Source of the DNA: Channallabes apus
Lineage: Eukaryota; Chordata; Actinopteri; Siluriformes; Clariidae
Direction: 5' to 3'
DNA: 64,000 bases
Assembly: GCA_030522415.1 (NCBI GenBank)
Contig: CM060126.1
Coordinates: forward strand, 8,432,852-8,496,851
Part shown: in pieces, positions 33,945 to 44,707 of the stretch
Layout: the number at the start of each line of letters is the position of its first letter
Numbering within the stretch: position 1 is the first letter of the stretch
The notes under the pieces: generated by a model
The model's input: the letters and a program-made list of their open reading frames with translations, nothing else
Databases searched by the model: none
What the model was told of the DNA's origin: nothing
Position numbers and translations under genes: made by a program

Positions 33945-36900
33945 CTTTACCACAAAAACCCCCAGCGCCGCAAGCATAGCCACCTTCATCAGCTGGCGCC
34001 AGCGTTTCAGGTTCACCTGCTTAGTGAGGAGCAATCGGGCCCAGCGCAGTTTCGCTGATGTGTGAGGAGGGTAGCGGATCAGGTTGAGTTTTTCCATTTT
34101 TAGATTTTTAATGAGACAGCTGCGCAAGTGACTCAACTGATCAAACGTGTATTTGCCATGGTAGCAACCGGTCCCGCTGTTACCTGTGGAGTTTCGGGGA
34201 TTTTGCTTAAAAAGTCAAAAACCTACAGTACAGGATTTGTTTTTTTCTATTCAAAGAAATACGATCAAGTGGTGTAGAATGCTATATGCTAAATGCTTAC
34301 CAACACCACCAAAAGGCAAGTCACTGATAGTAAAGTGGACAAGGCAGTCGTTGGCCAATAGCGCGCCACTGGACGTTTCAGACATCATCTTCTTTATAAC
34401 CTTGGAAATGAAATATAAACGGTAAGTCTGAAAGACATAGCATAAGTATACCTGCTCTACTGTAGGTATGTAGTACACTTGAGTTCATTTACCTTCTTAC
34501 TAGAAGAGAAGACATATATTGCCAAAGGTTTCTCTCTTTCATTAATGAACTGGATGGCTTCAGTCAGTCCATTTACAGGGACGATGGGCAATAAAGGCCC
34601 AAATATCTCCTCCTGCATCACCTTTGATTCCGGCGTTACATCTTTTAGAACAGTAGGAGCTGAAGTGCAGAGTTAAAATTAGTGTTGTCAGCATAGCAAC
34701 ACTTTGTTAAAACAGACTAGTTTGTCTGTCATGATTCTCACCAATGTAACACAGGGATTCATCATGTCCGCCCCCTATAGCCACGGTGCTACCCTCCATA
34801 AGAGCCAATATCCTCTTGAAATGCCGCTGATTGATGATTCGTCCATAGTCTGTGAAGGTCTTAGGATCGTCCGTATAAAAGTCCTGCCACGGAATCATTT
34901 TAAATGTCAGAAGGAAGCTAATCAATTTATCAGCAAACCCGCCATGCAAGGAAAAGCTCCAGTTAGCTTCACAAGTCACATTTTTTGGTTGCCTGGAAAC
35001 TACAGTTGCATATAAAAAATATCAAAATAGCAATAGGGACAATTATTTAACAACAAAAGGCTGCAGTTTATCATTATCATCATTATCAAAATCATGCTCA
35101 GGAATTTGTGCTCATAATAAATACATATATATTGGGGCTGCACGATATTAGGAAAATATGCGATATGTGATATGTTGTTGTTGAATATTGCGATAATGAT
35201 ATTTCTTGTGATATAACATTTCCCTAGAGAAATGCATTTATTATTATTATTATTGCCTTTTTTTTTTTATCATTTATATATGTAATGATGATACTAAAAA
35301 AAACAGGTAATAAATATTCGTCTGATGGAATTAAATCTAATTCAGGCTAAAAAGAAACTACATGTCAAGGAAGTTGAAAATATTTAGACTTCAGAAACAC
35401 TATGAATGACTTTAAAACCCTCAGCAGATATTCTGACTTCTGGTTTGCTGTTACTATAAACCTGCCAACACAATATGAATTACTTTCAAACATGACTTTT
35501 TATTTACGTGTAACCATACACTCATCAATTTCATTTATCGCAACTCTGTGATACAGATATTGCGTATACCATTATCGCGATAATTAACATTTTTTTATAT
35601 ATTGTGCAGCCCTAATATATATATATAGTCCCTGACTAATAAACGAGTTCAGTTCTGGGTGCATGTTTGTTTGTATTTGTTTGTTTGTATTTGGGTTTAT
35701 TGCCATATCAGCTTCTCAGGCTATTTCATGGCAAGATTCACATCAAATATTATGCTAATTTATTATGTTATAAAAATGTAAGTGATTAAGAGTGTTGTGA
35801 GAGTTAAAAGGATATAATAATAATAGATAAGATAATAGCATGGTCTTGGTCAGAAGATCAGGGTTTTACATTTGGTTCTTTACGTGTACTTTAGACAGAA
35901 ATTGTAAGAGTTTTTCTGGTTTTGCCTTGCAGAATATGTTTTTTAAATCTTGTTCCGGTAGAAATTGTTTTCTTATGGTTGTGAAACTTGGGCAGTCCAA
36001 AAGTATGTGTTTTATGGTTAGGGTCGTTCTGCAGCGCTGACATTTTGGGGCTTCTTCATCCTTCAATAAATAAGCATGGGTAATGTTTGTATGGCCTATA
36101 AGGCACCTTGTATATACTACCTGGTCGTGTCTTGATTCGAATGAGTGAAAACTTCTTTTTCCTACCACTGGGTTTATTTCAAATAATTTGTTGTTTTTGT
36201 AATGTTCCCATTCTGCTTGCCATTTATTGGATATATATTGATTTATCAATGGTTTAAGGTCAGAGGGTGGGATTTGGCATACGCTAATAGTTTCTTTAAG
36301 AGCTTGTCTTGCTGCCATGTCAGCTTGTTCATTTCCCATTATTCCACTATGTCCTGGAATCCAGTAGAAGATAATATTGTGATGGTTCTTCTGTAGTTGG
36401 TTTGCCTTGATTAATACTTCAGTGATAATTGGGTGATTTGTTTTCAGAGATTCCAAGGCTTGTAGACAGGATTTTAAAATCGGTGAATACTAAGGCGTTT
36501 AGTTCCCTTTCTTTTTCAATGTGCTCCAGAGCAAGTAACAGAGCCCGGGCTTCTGCTGTAAAGGTGGAACTTTGGTCTGGGATACGAATTCCGTAATGGT
36601 GTTGGTCCGTTATTGCTGCTGCCGAAACGTGGTTGTCCATTTTTTATCCGTCCGTGTATATGGGTTTATGGTTGGGAAAGATGCTTTTTATTTCGAGGAC
36701 TTGTTGACGGAATATATACGGATGAGTTTCAGCTCTCTTATTATAAGTCAGTTCCAGATTTATTTTAAGCTTTTCCAAGCTCCAAGGAGGTATTGGGCAA
36801 AAGTGTGTCTGACTTAGGATGTCCAGATTTATGCCCAAGTTTTCCATGTGAGGTCTGGCGCGTATACCGAAAGGTTTGATGTAGTTTGGTCTGGCCTCAT

Positions 36901-39900
36901 ACAGATGCAAATATTGTGGGAAGAAGGTCGGATTGTAAGATGGATTTTGTGGATTTGTTTTTATCTTTGTTGCATACTGAAGAGCTAGTTTCAAGCGTCT
37001 AATATGAAGAGGTGGTTCATTTGCTTCTGTGTATAGGCTTTGAACTGGTGAGGTCCTGAAAGCTCCCAATGCAAGTCTCAGTCCTTGGTGGTGGACAGTA
37101 TCTAACATTTGCAGGTATGATTTTCTGGCGGATCCATAGACGATACTTCCATAATCCAGCCTGGATCGAACCAGTAGTCTGTACAGTCGTAGTAAAACTG
37201 TGTAATCCGAGTCCCATTTAGTCTTTGCTAGTGACTTAATGATGTTCAAAACTTTTAGGCATCTGTTTCTTAGGGACTTAATATGAGGGATGAAGGTCAT
37301 TTTGTTATCCCAGAGCAGTCCTAAAAATTTAGCTTCTTTGACGACTTTAATTGGTTCTCTGTCGATGAATAGTTCTGGTTCATGATGCAGGGATACAGAC
37401 GGTTTTTGTCTTAGAGAACCTGAACCCCTTTTCTACTGACCATTCATGTATTCCGTTTATGCATAACTGTAGGTGTCTTTCGATTGTGCTCATGTTTTTT
37501 CCCCCTGTAGCATATACAGACATCATCAACATAGAGACTACACAGTATATTTGGATCAATAGTATTTACAATGCTATTTATTTTTATCATGAACAGTGTG
37601 ACAGAGAGGATGCTGCCCTGGGGGACTCCTTGTTCTTGAGTACACAAGTCTGACAGAGTTTCCTATTTGGACACGAAAGCTTCTGTTAGATAGGAAACTG
37701 GATATGAAGGTGGGTAGGTTGCCTCTGAAACCCATTTTATGTAGATCTTTTAAGATCCCGTATTTCCAGGTGGTGTCATATGCTTTTTCTAAGTCGAAAA
37801 GGACGGCTACCACATGGTCCTTTTTAATGAAACCATCACGGACATATTGCTCAAGTCTTATAAGATGGTCTAGAGTGCTCCTTCCTTTTCTAAAACCACA
37901 CTGGAAGTCACTTATTTGGTGGTCGGATTCCAGTTTCCAGACGAGTCGATTGTTTACCATCCTTTCCATGGTTTTGCACATACAACTTGTTAGTGCTATA
38001 GGTCGATAGTTGTTAGGGTCTGTATGGTCCTTATTTGGTTTAGGTATAGGTATAACTGTTGCCTCTAGCCAAGATGGTGGGATACTACCAGTTCTCCAGA
38101 TTTTATTAAAGTTTCCCAATAGAATAGACAATATGTTTTGGGGTAAGTGTTTCAAAAATTGGTAATGGACTTTGTCTGGTCCTACTGCAGTGTCATGGCA
38201 GCATTTTAAGGAAACCGATAGTTCTTCCATAGTAAAGGGTTGGTTATACGTTTCTAAATTTTCAGTATGGAAGTTTAATTCAATTCTTTCTTGTGTTTCC
38301 TGGAGTCTTCGAAATTTTGGGTGGTAATTTTCTGCTGAGGAGTTTCTTTCAAATGTTTTTGCTAAACTGTTTGCTATTTCTTGTTTCTGAGTTAGAAGGG
38401 TACCTAGCTCATTTATATGTTTTACTTGTGATCCACCTCCTTTTCCTTTCATTCTTCTTATCACATTCCATATTTTCTTTGTAGGTGTGTTTCTTGCCAG
38501 GCTTGATACAAATAGATTCCAGCTTCGTTTCTTTGCTTCGTTTATGTATCTTCGTGCTTGTGCTCGGCTGATTTTTACGTTGGTGAGGTTTTCAACTGTT
38601 GGATGTTTATTGAATGTTCTTACCGCTTTTTTCCGTGCCTGGATAAGTTGTTTGCATTTATCGTCAAACCATGGGTTGTGTCTTTTGAATTGTTTGGTGG
38701 ATGATTTTGGGATGGTTTCATCTGCTGCTGTAATAAGTGTGTTTGTGAACCACTTCATGGAGTCCTCATGGTCCTGACAGTTCTCGATAATTCTCTCTTG
38801 GCAAGCGGTTCGAAATGCATGCCAATTTGCTTTTTGTAATTTCCATTTTGGGGGGGATTGCTGTATTTCAGTTACTGTTAGAGTTATAATCAGTGGGAAG
38901 TGGTCACTTCCACAAGGGTCATCCCATACAAGCCATGAAAAATCGGTCAACAATTCGGGGGTGCAAATAGTTAAGTCGATGGCAGAGAAGGTTCCATGGA
39001 CTGGATGTAAATAGGTATGTGAACCATCGTTTAGTAGGCACAAGTCATTTTCAATTATGAGTTTTTCAATTCTTTTTCCTTTTGCGTCAAGGTGCTTTCC
39101 TCCCCACAAAGGATTGTGGCTATTTAAGTCACCCATGAGGATATAAGGTGTTGGTAGTTGTCCTATCATCTTTCCAATTCTTGGTATGTTACGGTGTTAT
39201 CCGGAGGTATATAGATGGAACACAACGTAATTGCTTTTTGTAATGTCAGCCGGACTGCTACTGCTTGTATGTTGGTGTTTATTTTGATGCGACTGTGAAT
39301 GACATCGTTCCTTACTAATATAGTTGTGCCACCTGATGGACGTTGAATGTTTGGGCCATATGTGTTTAGAAAAGTAAACTGTTTCAGGGATATTGTGCAA
39401 TTTGGGGAGAGGTAAGTTTCCTGGAGGCAAAAAGCAAGAGGGTTGAGTACTGCAGTTAGGCGTTGTAATTCAGCAAAGTTGGCTTTCAGTCCACGACAGT
39501 TCCACTGTATTATGTGTCTATCCAGTTTCAAGTGGGTAGGACAAGGGGGTGTCCCTTACTCCGAACGTTTGGAGAGGGACTCCGGCTTCGAGAGGATGTG
39601 TCCTCTGTCATTTCGATGTCTTTAGTGGGGTCAGTTTTCTTTTCTTTGCTTAATTTATGTGAGGATGATTTCTTATGGCTCTTATTGCTTGTTTGGTTTT
39701 TGTCGGTCAAAGAATTGTCTTTTTGGTTCGTTTGTGTCTGTTGTGTTGTTGTCTGTCTTTGGCTACTTTGGGTCTTGTTCTTGGTCTCCTCTGTCTTTTG
39801 TGCTTTATCACTTATCAAAGTAATTTCTGTTTGGGTTTCAACAGTTCGTAGTTGTGGTTTTACTGCAGCTGCAAAGGTTTTCTCTAATCTGAAGGTGTGG

Positions 39901-42900
39901 GCACCTTCAACTAATCTTCGAGCTTCCTTATAGTTCACTTTCTTGGTGATTTTTAACTTTAGTATTTCTTTCTCTTTGATCCAGGAAGGGCAGGTTTTTG
40001 AGGAAGCTGGGTGGTTCCTTGCACAGTTATTGTACTTTGGCGGTCTGTTGCAGTCTTCTCCATGCTTCTCCTCTCCGCAGTTACAGCAGATGTGTCTATT
40101 TTTGCAACTAGCTGAACCATGTCCGAATTTCTGGCAAGTGAAGCATCTCAGTGGGTTTGGTAAAAACATATCAACTGGGACACTTAAGTATCCTAGATGA
40201 ATCTTTTCTGGGTGTTGGGGTTTGTTGAAGGTTAAGATGTAGGTGCCGGTCTTGATAATGCGGCCTTCTTTCTTGATTGTGATTCTCTTCACATCTATCA
40301 CATCTTGAGACTTCAATTCTGCAGTTATTTCATTCTCTTCCATATTTTCCAATTCCCTGGTACGAATTAGTCCTTTACTGTTATTTAGTGTCGGATGATT
40401 AAAAGCCTTTATAGCTACGCCAGCAAGCACATTTGTGTGTAGTAAGTTCTCAGCTTGGATTTTTTTGCTGCATTCTACTAGAATCTGGCCCGATCTTAGC
40501 TTCTTTACATTATTCACTGTCCCAGCTATACCAGCAATACCTCTCTGTATAGCAAATGGGGATAGTTTGGAGAGCGGAGCATCGGGAGACAGGGATTCCA
40601 ATAGTATACATCTTAGCATGTTGTCGTTTTTAGGGGGAAAGTTGTAGCTATTCCCTAAATCATAGGTCGAGTCTTGATCCGATAATCGTCGTTTTGTGGT
40701 TTGAGTTTTTGCCATGTTGATTAATTTTATGTTTCGTCATCTCTACTCTTCACCCACCTCGGAGCCCAACAAGGGGATGCACAGAGCCGCGGATTTCCAC
40801 CGGGTATGCATCAAAGATATAGGGATGATATACTTGAGAAAGTAAAAACAAATGTTTTCATAACTCAATTGACCCTTAGCCAACGCCTTCTGGTAAGCTG
40901 TGGTATATCCAGGGCAAGTCTTGACCAGCCGATTGATTGGAATGGGCCATTCCAACCTCCCGTCTGAATGAAATTGGAGCCAAAGTATTGTGTTGGAGCT
41001 GAGACATCCGCAGTATGTCACATTCCTCAAATACCAGGATCTCGGCATCCACTGACACGGGTCGCAACTCACGGCTTAACAAGTTGCCCCATTTGTCGCC
41101 TCTTGCGATCAGCAAGGGGGTGCTAGGGACCTATTCTACCCCGGGTCCCCACGGGGGTGTTTGTTTGTAAGGCAGGTTTGTTCTCAAGTCTGACAAAGTG
41201 AGTTTTATCTGTCCTTGACACAAATATACAATGTAAAGCATACCAATCCACTTGACTAAATACAGTGTGTCCCCTTTCCCCACACTGCCTGATAGCCTAA
41301 ATCAGTGGTTCCTAGCCCTGGTTCTGGAGGACCCCCACACAAAGAAACGCACATTTTTGTGTTTTTCCTGCTCTGCCACACCTTCTTCTATTCAGATAAA
41401 GTTCTTGGTTAGCTGTTTTAACTAATCAGGAGTGGTGGGATCAAAGAAAGCATTAGATGTGCAGGGCAAGGGGTCCTCAAGGACCAGGATTGGGAATCAC
41501 TGGCCTAGACAAATACGACTGAATACAAAATGGTACATTTCTTAGTTTATTATTGCACTTTAAAGTGCAAAATACAGTATATCATATTATAATAATTATG
41601 GTATTACTGTATAATCCTACAGGTTTTTTTTTTTTCGTGCAGTCCTACTGGAAAACAAGCAAGTCTATGCCTAATGTTGTCTTTCAACAAAGCTTTTAAC
41701 GATCACATTATGTTTTTGTGCTTAATAAAAAGTCAACAAGTGGTTGTTGGCCATTGTCATGTTTGTAAGAGATACAAAATTGGATTCTGGTTATCAACTT
41801 TATTTTATATGTTTAACTGTGATACGAGTGTCTGTCGTGAGCTACAAGGGAGGTACAAGGGTCTGTGTGCAGGTGTGACCGTGTTACATCAGTTCATTTG
41901 TAACTGCGGTCTGATAAAAAATTTACGTAGCACTCTGAATTTGCACAAAAGAAGAGCTGTGATTCGTTTTCTTGTGGCCTGAGGGTGTACCTGGTGCCAA
42001 AACAACTCATGGAAGATCATAAACAAAAGCATTTGAATATCTACAGACAAAATTTGGACCAATACTCTAAGGAAGCTGAAGGTTTCCGAAAGAGAATCAT
42101 TATGTCGGGGACAACCTGTATGTTAATATTTTATTCTAACATCCACTAGGGCACTAAACAGGTAAGTGTTCCACCTAAAAAAGCCGTTCTACCTTCAACT
42201 CGATGATTATTAAGAATACATTGCCTACTAACCTGAATGCATTTTCTAATCTCCTCCACCACTTTGTCTTGGATGCTAGGTTCACAGAGGATATAATCCG
42301 GGGCTATACAGGTCTGACCGCAGTTAACAAACTTTCCCCATGTAATTCGGCTGTGAATGTGGAAACACACACAAAAAGACGTATGAGAGAAGCAGGGAAA
42401 ACTGAGTGATGTGAAGAGTGGTGTTCCTCCTATCATCCGGAGATCGCAAGTTCGATTCCCGGATGATGCTGTAACCTCTCGCAGCCGGAGGTCTAGAGAG
42501 AGCTGATTGGTCGAGCTCTCTCAGAGGAGAGGGATGAGAGGTATTTCATGCTCCCACATTAATTATGGCTCTACAGCGTAAGAAGGGGCGTCCTTCAGCT
42601 CACGCAAGCGGGGGGAGCGGATAGCGCTGTCCTCCGTGTGTGTTACGCCGCTCCCGCCGGTGTGTGAGCAAGCAGTTCAGAAAGATTCGGATGGCTGGCG
42701 TCACGTGGTCCGGAGGAAGCACGTGATAGTCTTCGGCCCTCCCGACTGAATGGTAGTAGTAGCCTTAATGTGGGAGCCCCCTAGTGACGGGGAGGAATTG
42801 GACATGACCAAATTAAAGAGAAAATCGTGGAACCCCACAATTAAAGCTCCTTAAATTTGTTGCATTTCAAATATTAGCTCAGATCTTACTTACTCAATCT

Positions 42901-44106
42901 TTTTTGAATGTGGAATTACTAGCAATTCCAGACTGATACTGTAACAACACAAGCCTGAGTCTACTCTCTTATCTCGCTTATCACAGACCTTGACCTGAAA
43001 GCTCAATGACACATTTTTCCATGCCTCCCCCCATGCATGAAGCTCACCGGCAGGCAATCTGGAGGTCACAGTCTTTATCGATATAGCAGGGACTTTTCCC
43101 TCCCAGCTCCAGGGTGACTGGTGTGAGGTGACGTGCAGCTGCTTCCATAACCAATTTGCCCACTGTGCTGTTCCCTGTGTAGAAGATGTGATCGAAACAC
43201 TGCTTCAGCAACTCCTGGGTTTCAGGAACTCCTCCAGTCACCACATGGTACATCTCCTTAAATCATACACGCATGTTTTAGTTGAAAATCATGGAACTCA
43301 ATCAAGGTCTCAAACCTATAAAGCCCACTATAGATCGTGTTGACATGCAGGTATAGTAGTAATATGTATACTGTATAAGGTTTTACCGGGTCCAAGTACG
43401 TGTTCAGGAGCTCCATGACCTTGGCAGTGTGAGAGCTGACCTCTGATGGCTTCACTACAACTGCATTACCTGTAGAAAAGTTGATGGAGAACAAAAGATG
43501 AGAGTATATTGTAAATACACCTCTGTATATGTAAACAGTACGTTTCTTGGTACGCTTGATATGGACAACGGCAGCATCTCTCCAGAACTTCTGCAAACGG
43601 TAAAAATCTACAACCATTAAACTTTACCAGCAGCGATGGCTCCTACAAGCGGCTGTAGCGTCACGGCTATCGGATAATTCCAAGCTCCTATAATCAGCAC
43701 CACGCCGAGAGGTTCTGGCCGGATGTAAACCTCATCCAAGATGGTCAGGAGACTTTTAACCACAGGACGAGGAGCTGCCCATTCTGCCAGTCTGCTCAGG
43801 GCGAGCTTGATCTCTCCCTCAAGGCCCAAGATCTCATACAGCAGCGTTCCATTCTTGCTCTACACAAAGCAAAGGAAAACTTATAATGGAACAAAAAACA
43901 AAAACAGCAAGAAAAAAAAAGGGTTATTGTTAATTACAATTCACCTTGTACAGGTCCTTCTGGAGAGCATCTATAAAGTCGTTTTGTCTTTCCGAAATGA
44001 AACGCTGTAGGTTTTTCAGCTGCTGTACCCTGAAGTCCAGTGGTTTAGATCTCCCTGTTTGAAAAGCCTTCCTGACCCGCTGAACCGCCAGCTGCTCTTG
44101 AGACAT
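33945..44106 (-). CDS. aldh3a2: Fatty aldehyde dehydrogenase, ALDH3A2-type, copy B (9 coding exons)
   Basis: Same enzyme family and likely role as copy A. Exons, 5' to 3' on the minus strand: 44106-43945, 43859-43628, 43469-43387, 43256-43048, 42350-42233, 34883-34742, 34659-34493, 34400-34301, 34183-33945. GT-AG junctions are in phase, giving 484 codons. Start: ATG at 44106, reading [20 protein letters not shown]. Motifs: [38 protein letters not shown] with Glu at about 209, [17 protein letters not shown] with Cys at about 243, [12 protein letters not shown], and tail [19 protein letters not shown]. Exons 2 and 4-8 match copy A in length; exon 1 is two codons longer and exon 3 one shorter. 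Intron 5 is 7.3 kb because of an I-type LINE and MITEs. Past the exon 9 donor (aaggtatgtg) the frame stays open to 33729, so a short last exon is likely but unplaced. A Cys replaces the Arg of copy A in QRFDHIF. Confidence 0.93.
35132..35615. mobile_element. hAT-like MITE in intron 5 of copy B
   Basis: Ends ttggggctgcacgatat and, reversed, ttagggctgcacaatat. The interior is rich in gcgataatga/tatcgcga, and there is no coding sequence. Candidate 8-bp duplication: catatata / tatatata. Confidence 0.75.
35866..39531 (-). pseudogene. LINE ORF2 (endonuclease-RT-RNase H), frameshifted
   Basis: Segments in order: 39531-39166 ([16 protein letters not shown], endonuclease start), 39169-37574 ([61 protein letters not shown]), 37647-37444 ([20 protein letters not shown] catalytic box), 37300-36644 (thumb), and 36640-36419 plus 36456-35866 (RNase [34 protein letters not shown]). 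At least four frame breaks separate them, so the copy is inactive. Confidence 0.88.
39528..40715 (-). CDS. LINE ORF1 protein (gag-like, CCHC zinc knuckles), intact
   Basis: A 395-codon uninterrupted frame starting [15 protein letters not shown]. An RRM-like or unknown N-terminal half (about 40-150) is followed by [14 protein letters not shown] at about 192-205 and [13 protein letters not shown] at about 211-223, then a third [16 protein letters not shown] knuckle. The C-terminus is a basic, Ser/Thr/Gln-rich tail (about 290-395). These proteins bind the element's RNA. The stop TGA overlaps the beginning of ORF2 (TTGA), so ORF2 translation probably depends on re-initiation or frameshifting. Confidence 0.88.
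   Translation of the reverse strand: MAKTQTTKRRLSDQDSTYDLGNSYNFPPKNDNMLRCILLESLSPDAPLSKLSPFAIQRGIAGIAGTVNNVKKLRSGQILVECSKKIQAENLLHTNVLAGVAIKAFNHPTLNNSKGLIRTRELENMEENEITAELKSQDVIDVKRITIKKEGRIIKTGTYILTFNKPQHPEKIHLGYLSVPVDMFLPNPLRCFTCQKFGHGSASCKNRHICCNCGEEKHGEDCNRPPKYNNCARNHPASSKTCPSWIKEKEILKLKITKKVNYKEARRLVEGAHTFRLEKTFAAAVKPQLRTVETQTEITLISDKAQKTEETKNKTQSSQRQTTTQQTQTNQKDNSLTDKNQTSNKSHKKSSSHKLSKEKKTDPTKDIEMTEDTSSRSRSPSPNVRSKGHPLVLPT
41303..41502. mobile_element. Short hAT-like MITE in intron 5 of copy B
   Basis: Imperfect inverted ends: cagtggttcctagccctggt and, reversed, cagtgattcccaatcctggt. An 8-bp flanking duplication, gcctaaat (41295-41302) / gcctagac (41503-41510), differs at two positions. 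It is 200 bp with no coding sequence. Confidence 0.78.
42418..42850 (+). mobile_element. GC-rich tRNA-derived SINE in intron 4 of copy B
   Basis: A B-box-like agttcgattcccgg near 42450 and a tRNA-like 5' part precede a CpG-rich body (tctctcagaggagagggatg, cacgtggtccggaggaagca) and an A-rich end. It is clearly different in composition from the AT-rich intron and unrelated to the other SINE families here. Confidence 0.65.
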
Positions 44107-44707
44107 CCTTAACAGACTGGAGGACTATCAAACTGTGCATTTATGAAACATATTGGTCAACAAACTGATATTATTATGATTGAAAATGTTTTTAATTGGG
44201 ATTAAATCTGAAAACATGAATGAAAAAATTATAATCCTGGCTCTGTTTGTGGGAAATTCACATTTGCATTATTATTATTATTATTATTTTATGTTTTAAT
44301 AAATACGGTATGCAGCAACCGAAATCTCAGACATGCGTATGCATTTGTCGACGCTTACATCACACATACCGTGGTAAATCAACACGCCATAGTAATAGTG
44401 ACATCAAGGTGATACTGTTCGTCTTTTCATTTCAGTACCTTATATTTTGGCGCATACTGTATATATTGGGTCAGGCTTGTGCAGTATAGTGTGATATGCT
44501 TTCTTTTTTTTTCGGCACAACTTAGGAAATATTTTGATGAATTAATTCATTTCATTTCAACCAACTGTAGAGACATGACTGAGAAAAATTACTAAATAAA
44601 TAAAAGAAATTGCACAGATTCATAAGGTCACGTTTTTATTAGGGCCGGGACTCGATTAAATTGCAATATTGCAATATTGCCATTAAGTGTAGCAATAGAA
44701 TATTTAG
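44107..44707. other. 5' flank of aldh3a2 copy B
   Basis: An acceptor-like tcctccag lies 10 bp upstream of the copy B ATG on the gene strand, so a 5'-UTR intron is possible. An (ATT)n run spans 44265-44288. About 44450-44560 is similar and collinear to 60800-60890. Confidence 0.45.

Larger units (their letters stand above)
35840..41165 (-). mobile_element. I/Nimb-type LINE in intron 5 of copy B
   Basis: Order on the minus strand: about 450 bp of 5' UTR (41165-40716) starting near a ccccgtggggacccgggg motif, ORF1 with zinc knuckles, then ORF2 with endonuclease, reverse transcriptase and RNase H. A tail of att/tat triplets lies near 35810-35830. RNase H after the RT places it in the I group rather than L2 or L1. 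It is about 5.3 kb, nearly full length, in the same orientation as the host gene. Confidence 0.88.

Noticed and set aside
40716..41165. Ribosomal RNA or a separate gene upstream of the I-type LINE ORF1
   Set aside because: It abuts ORF1 in the same orientation and ends abruptly near the ccccgtgggg motif, so a LINE 5' UTR is the simpler reading; no rRNA core was recognised.
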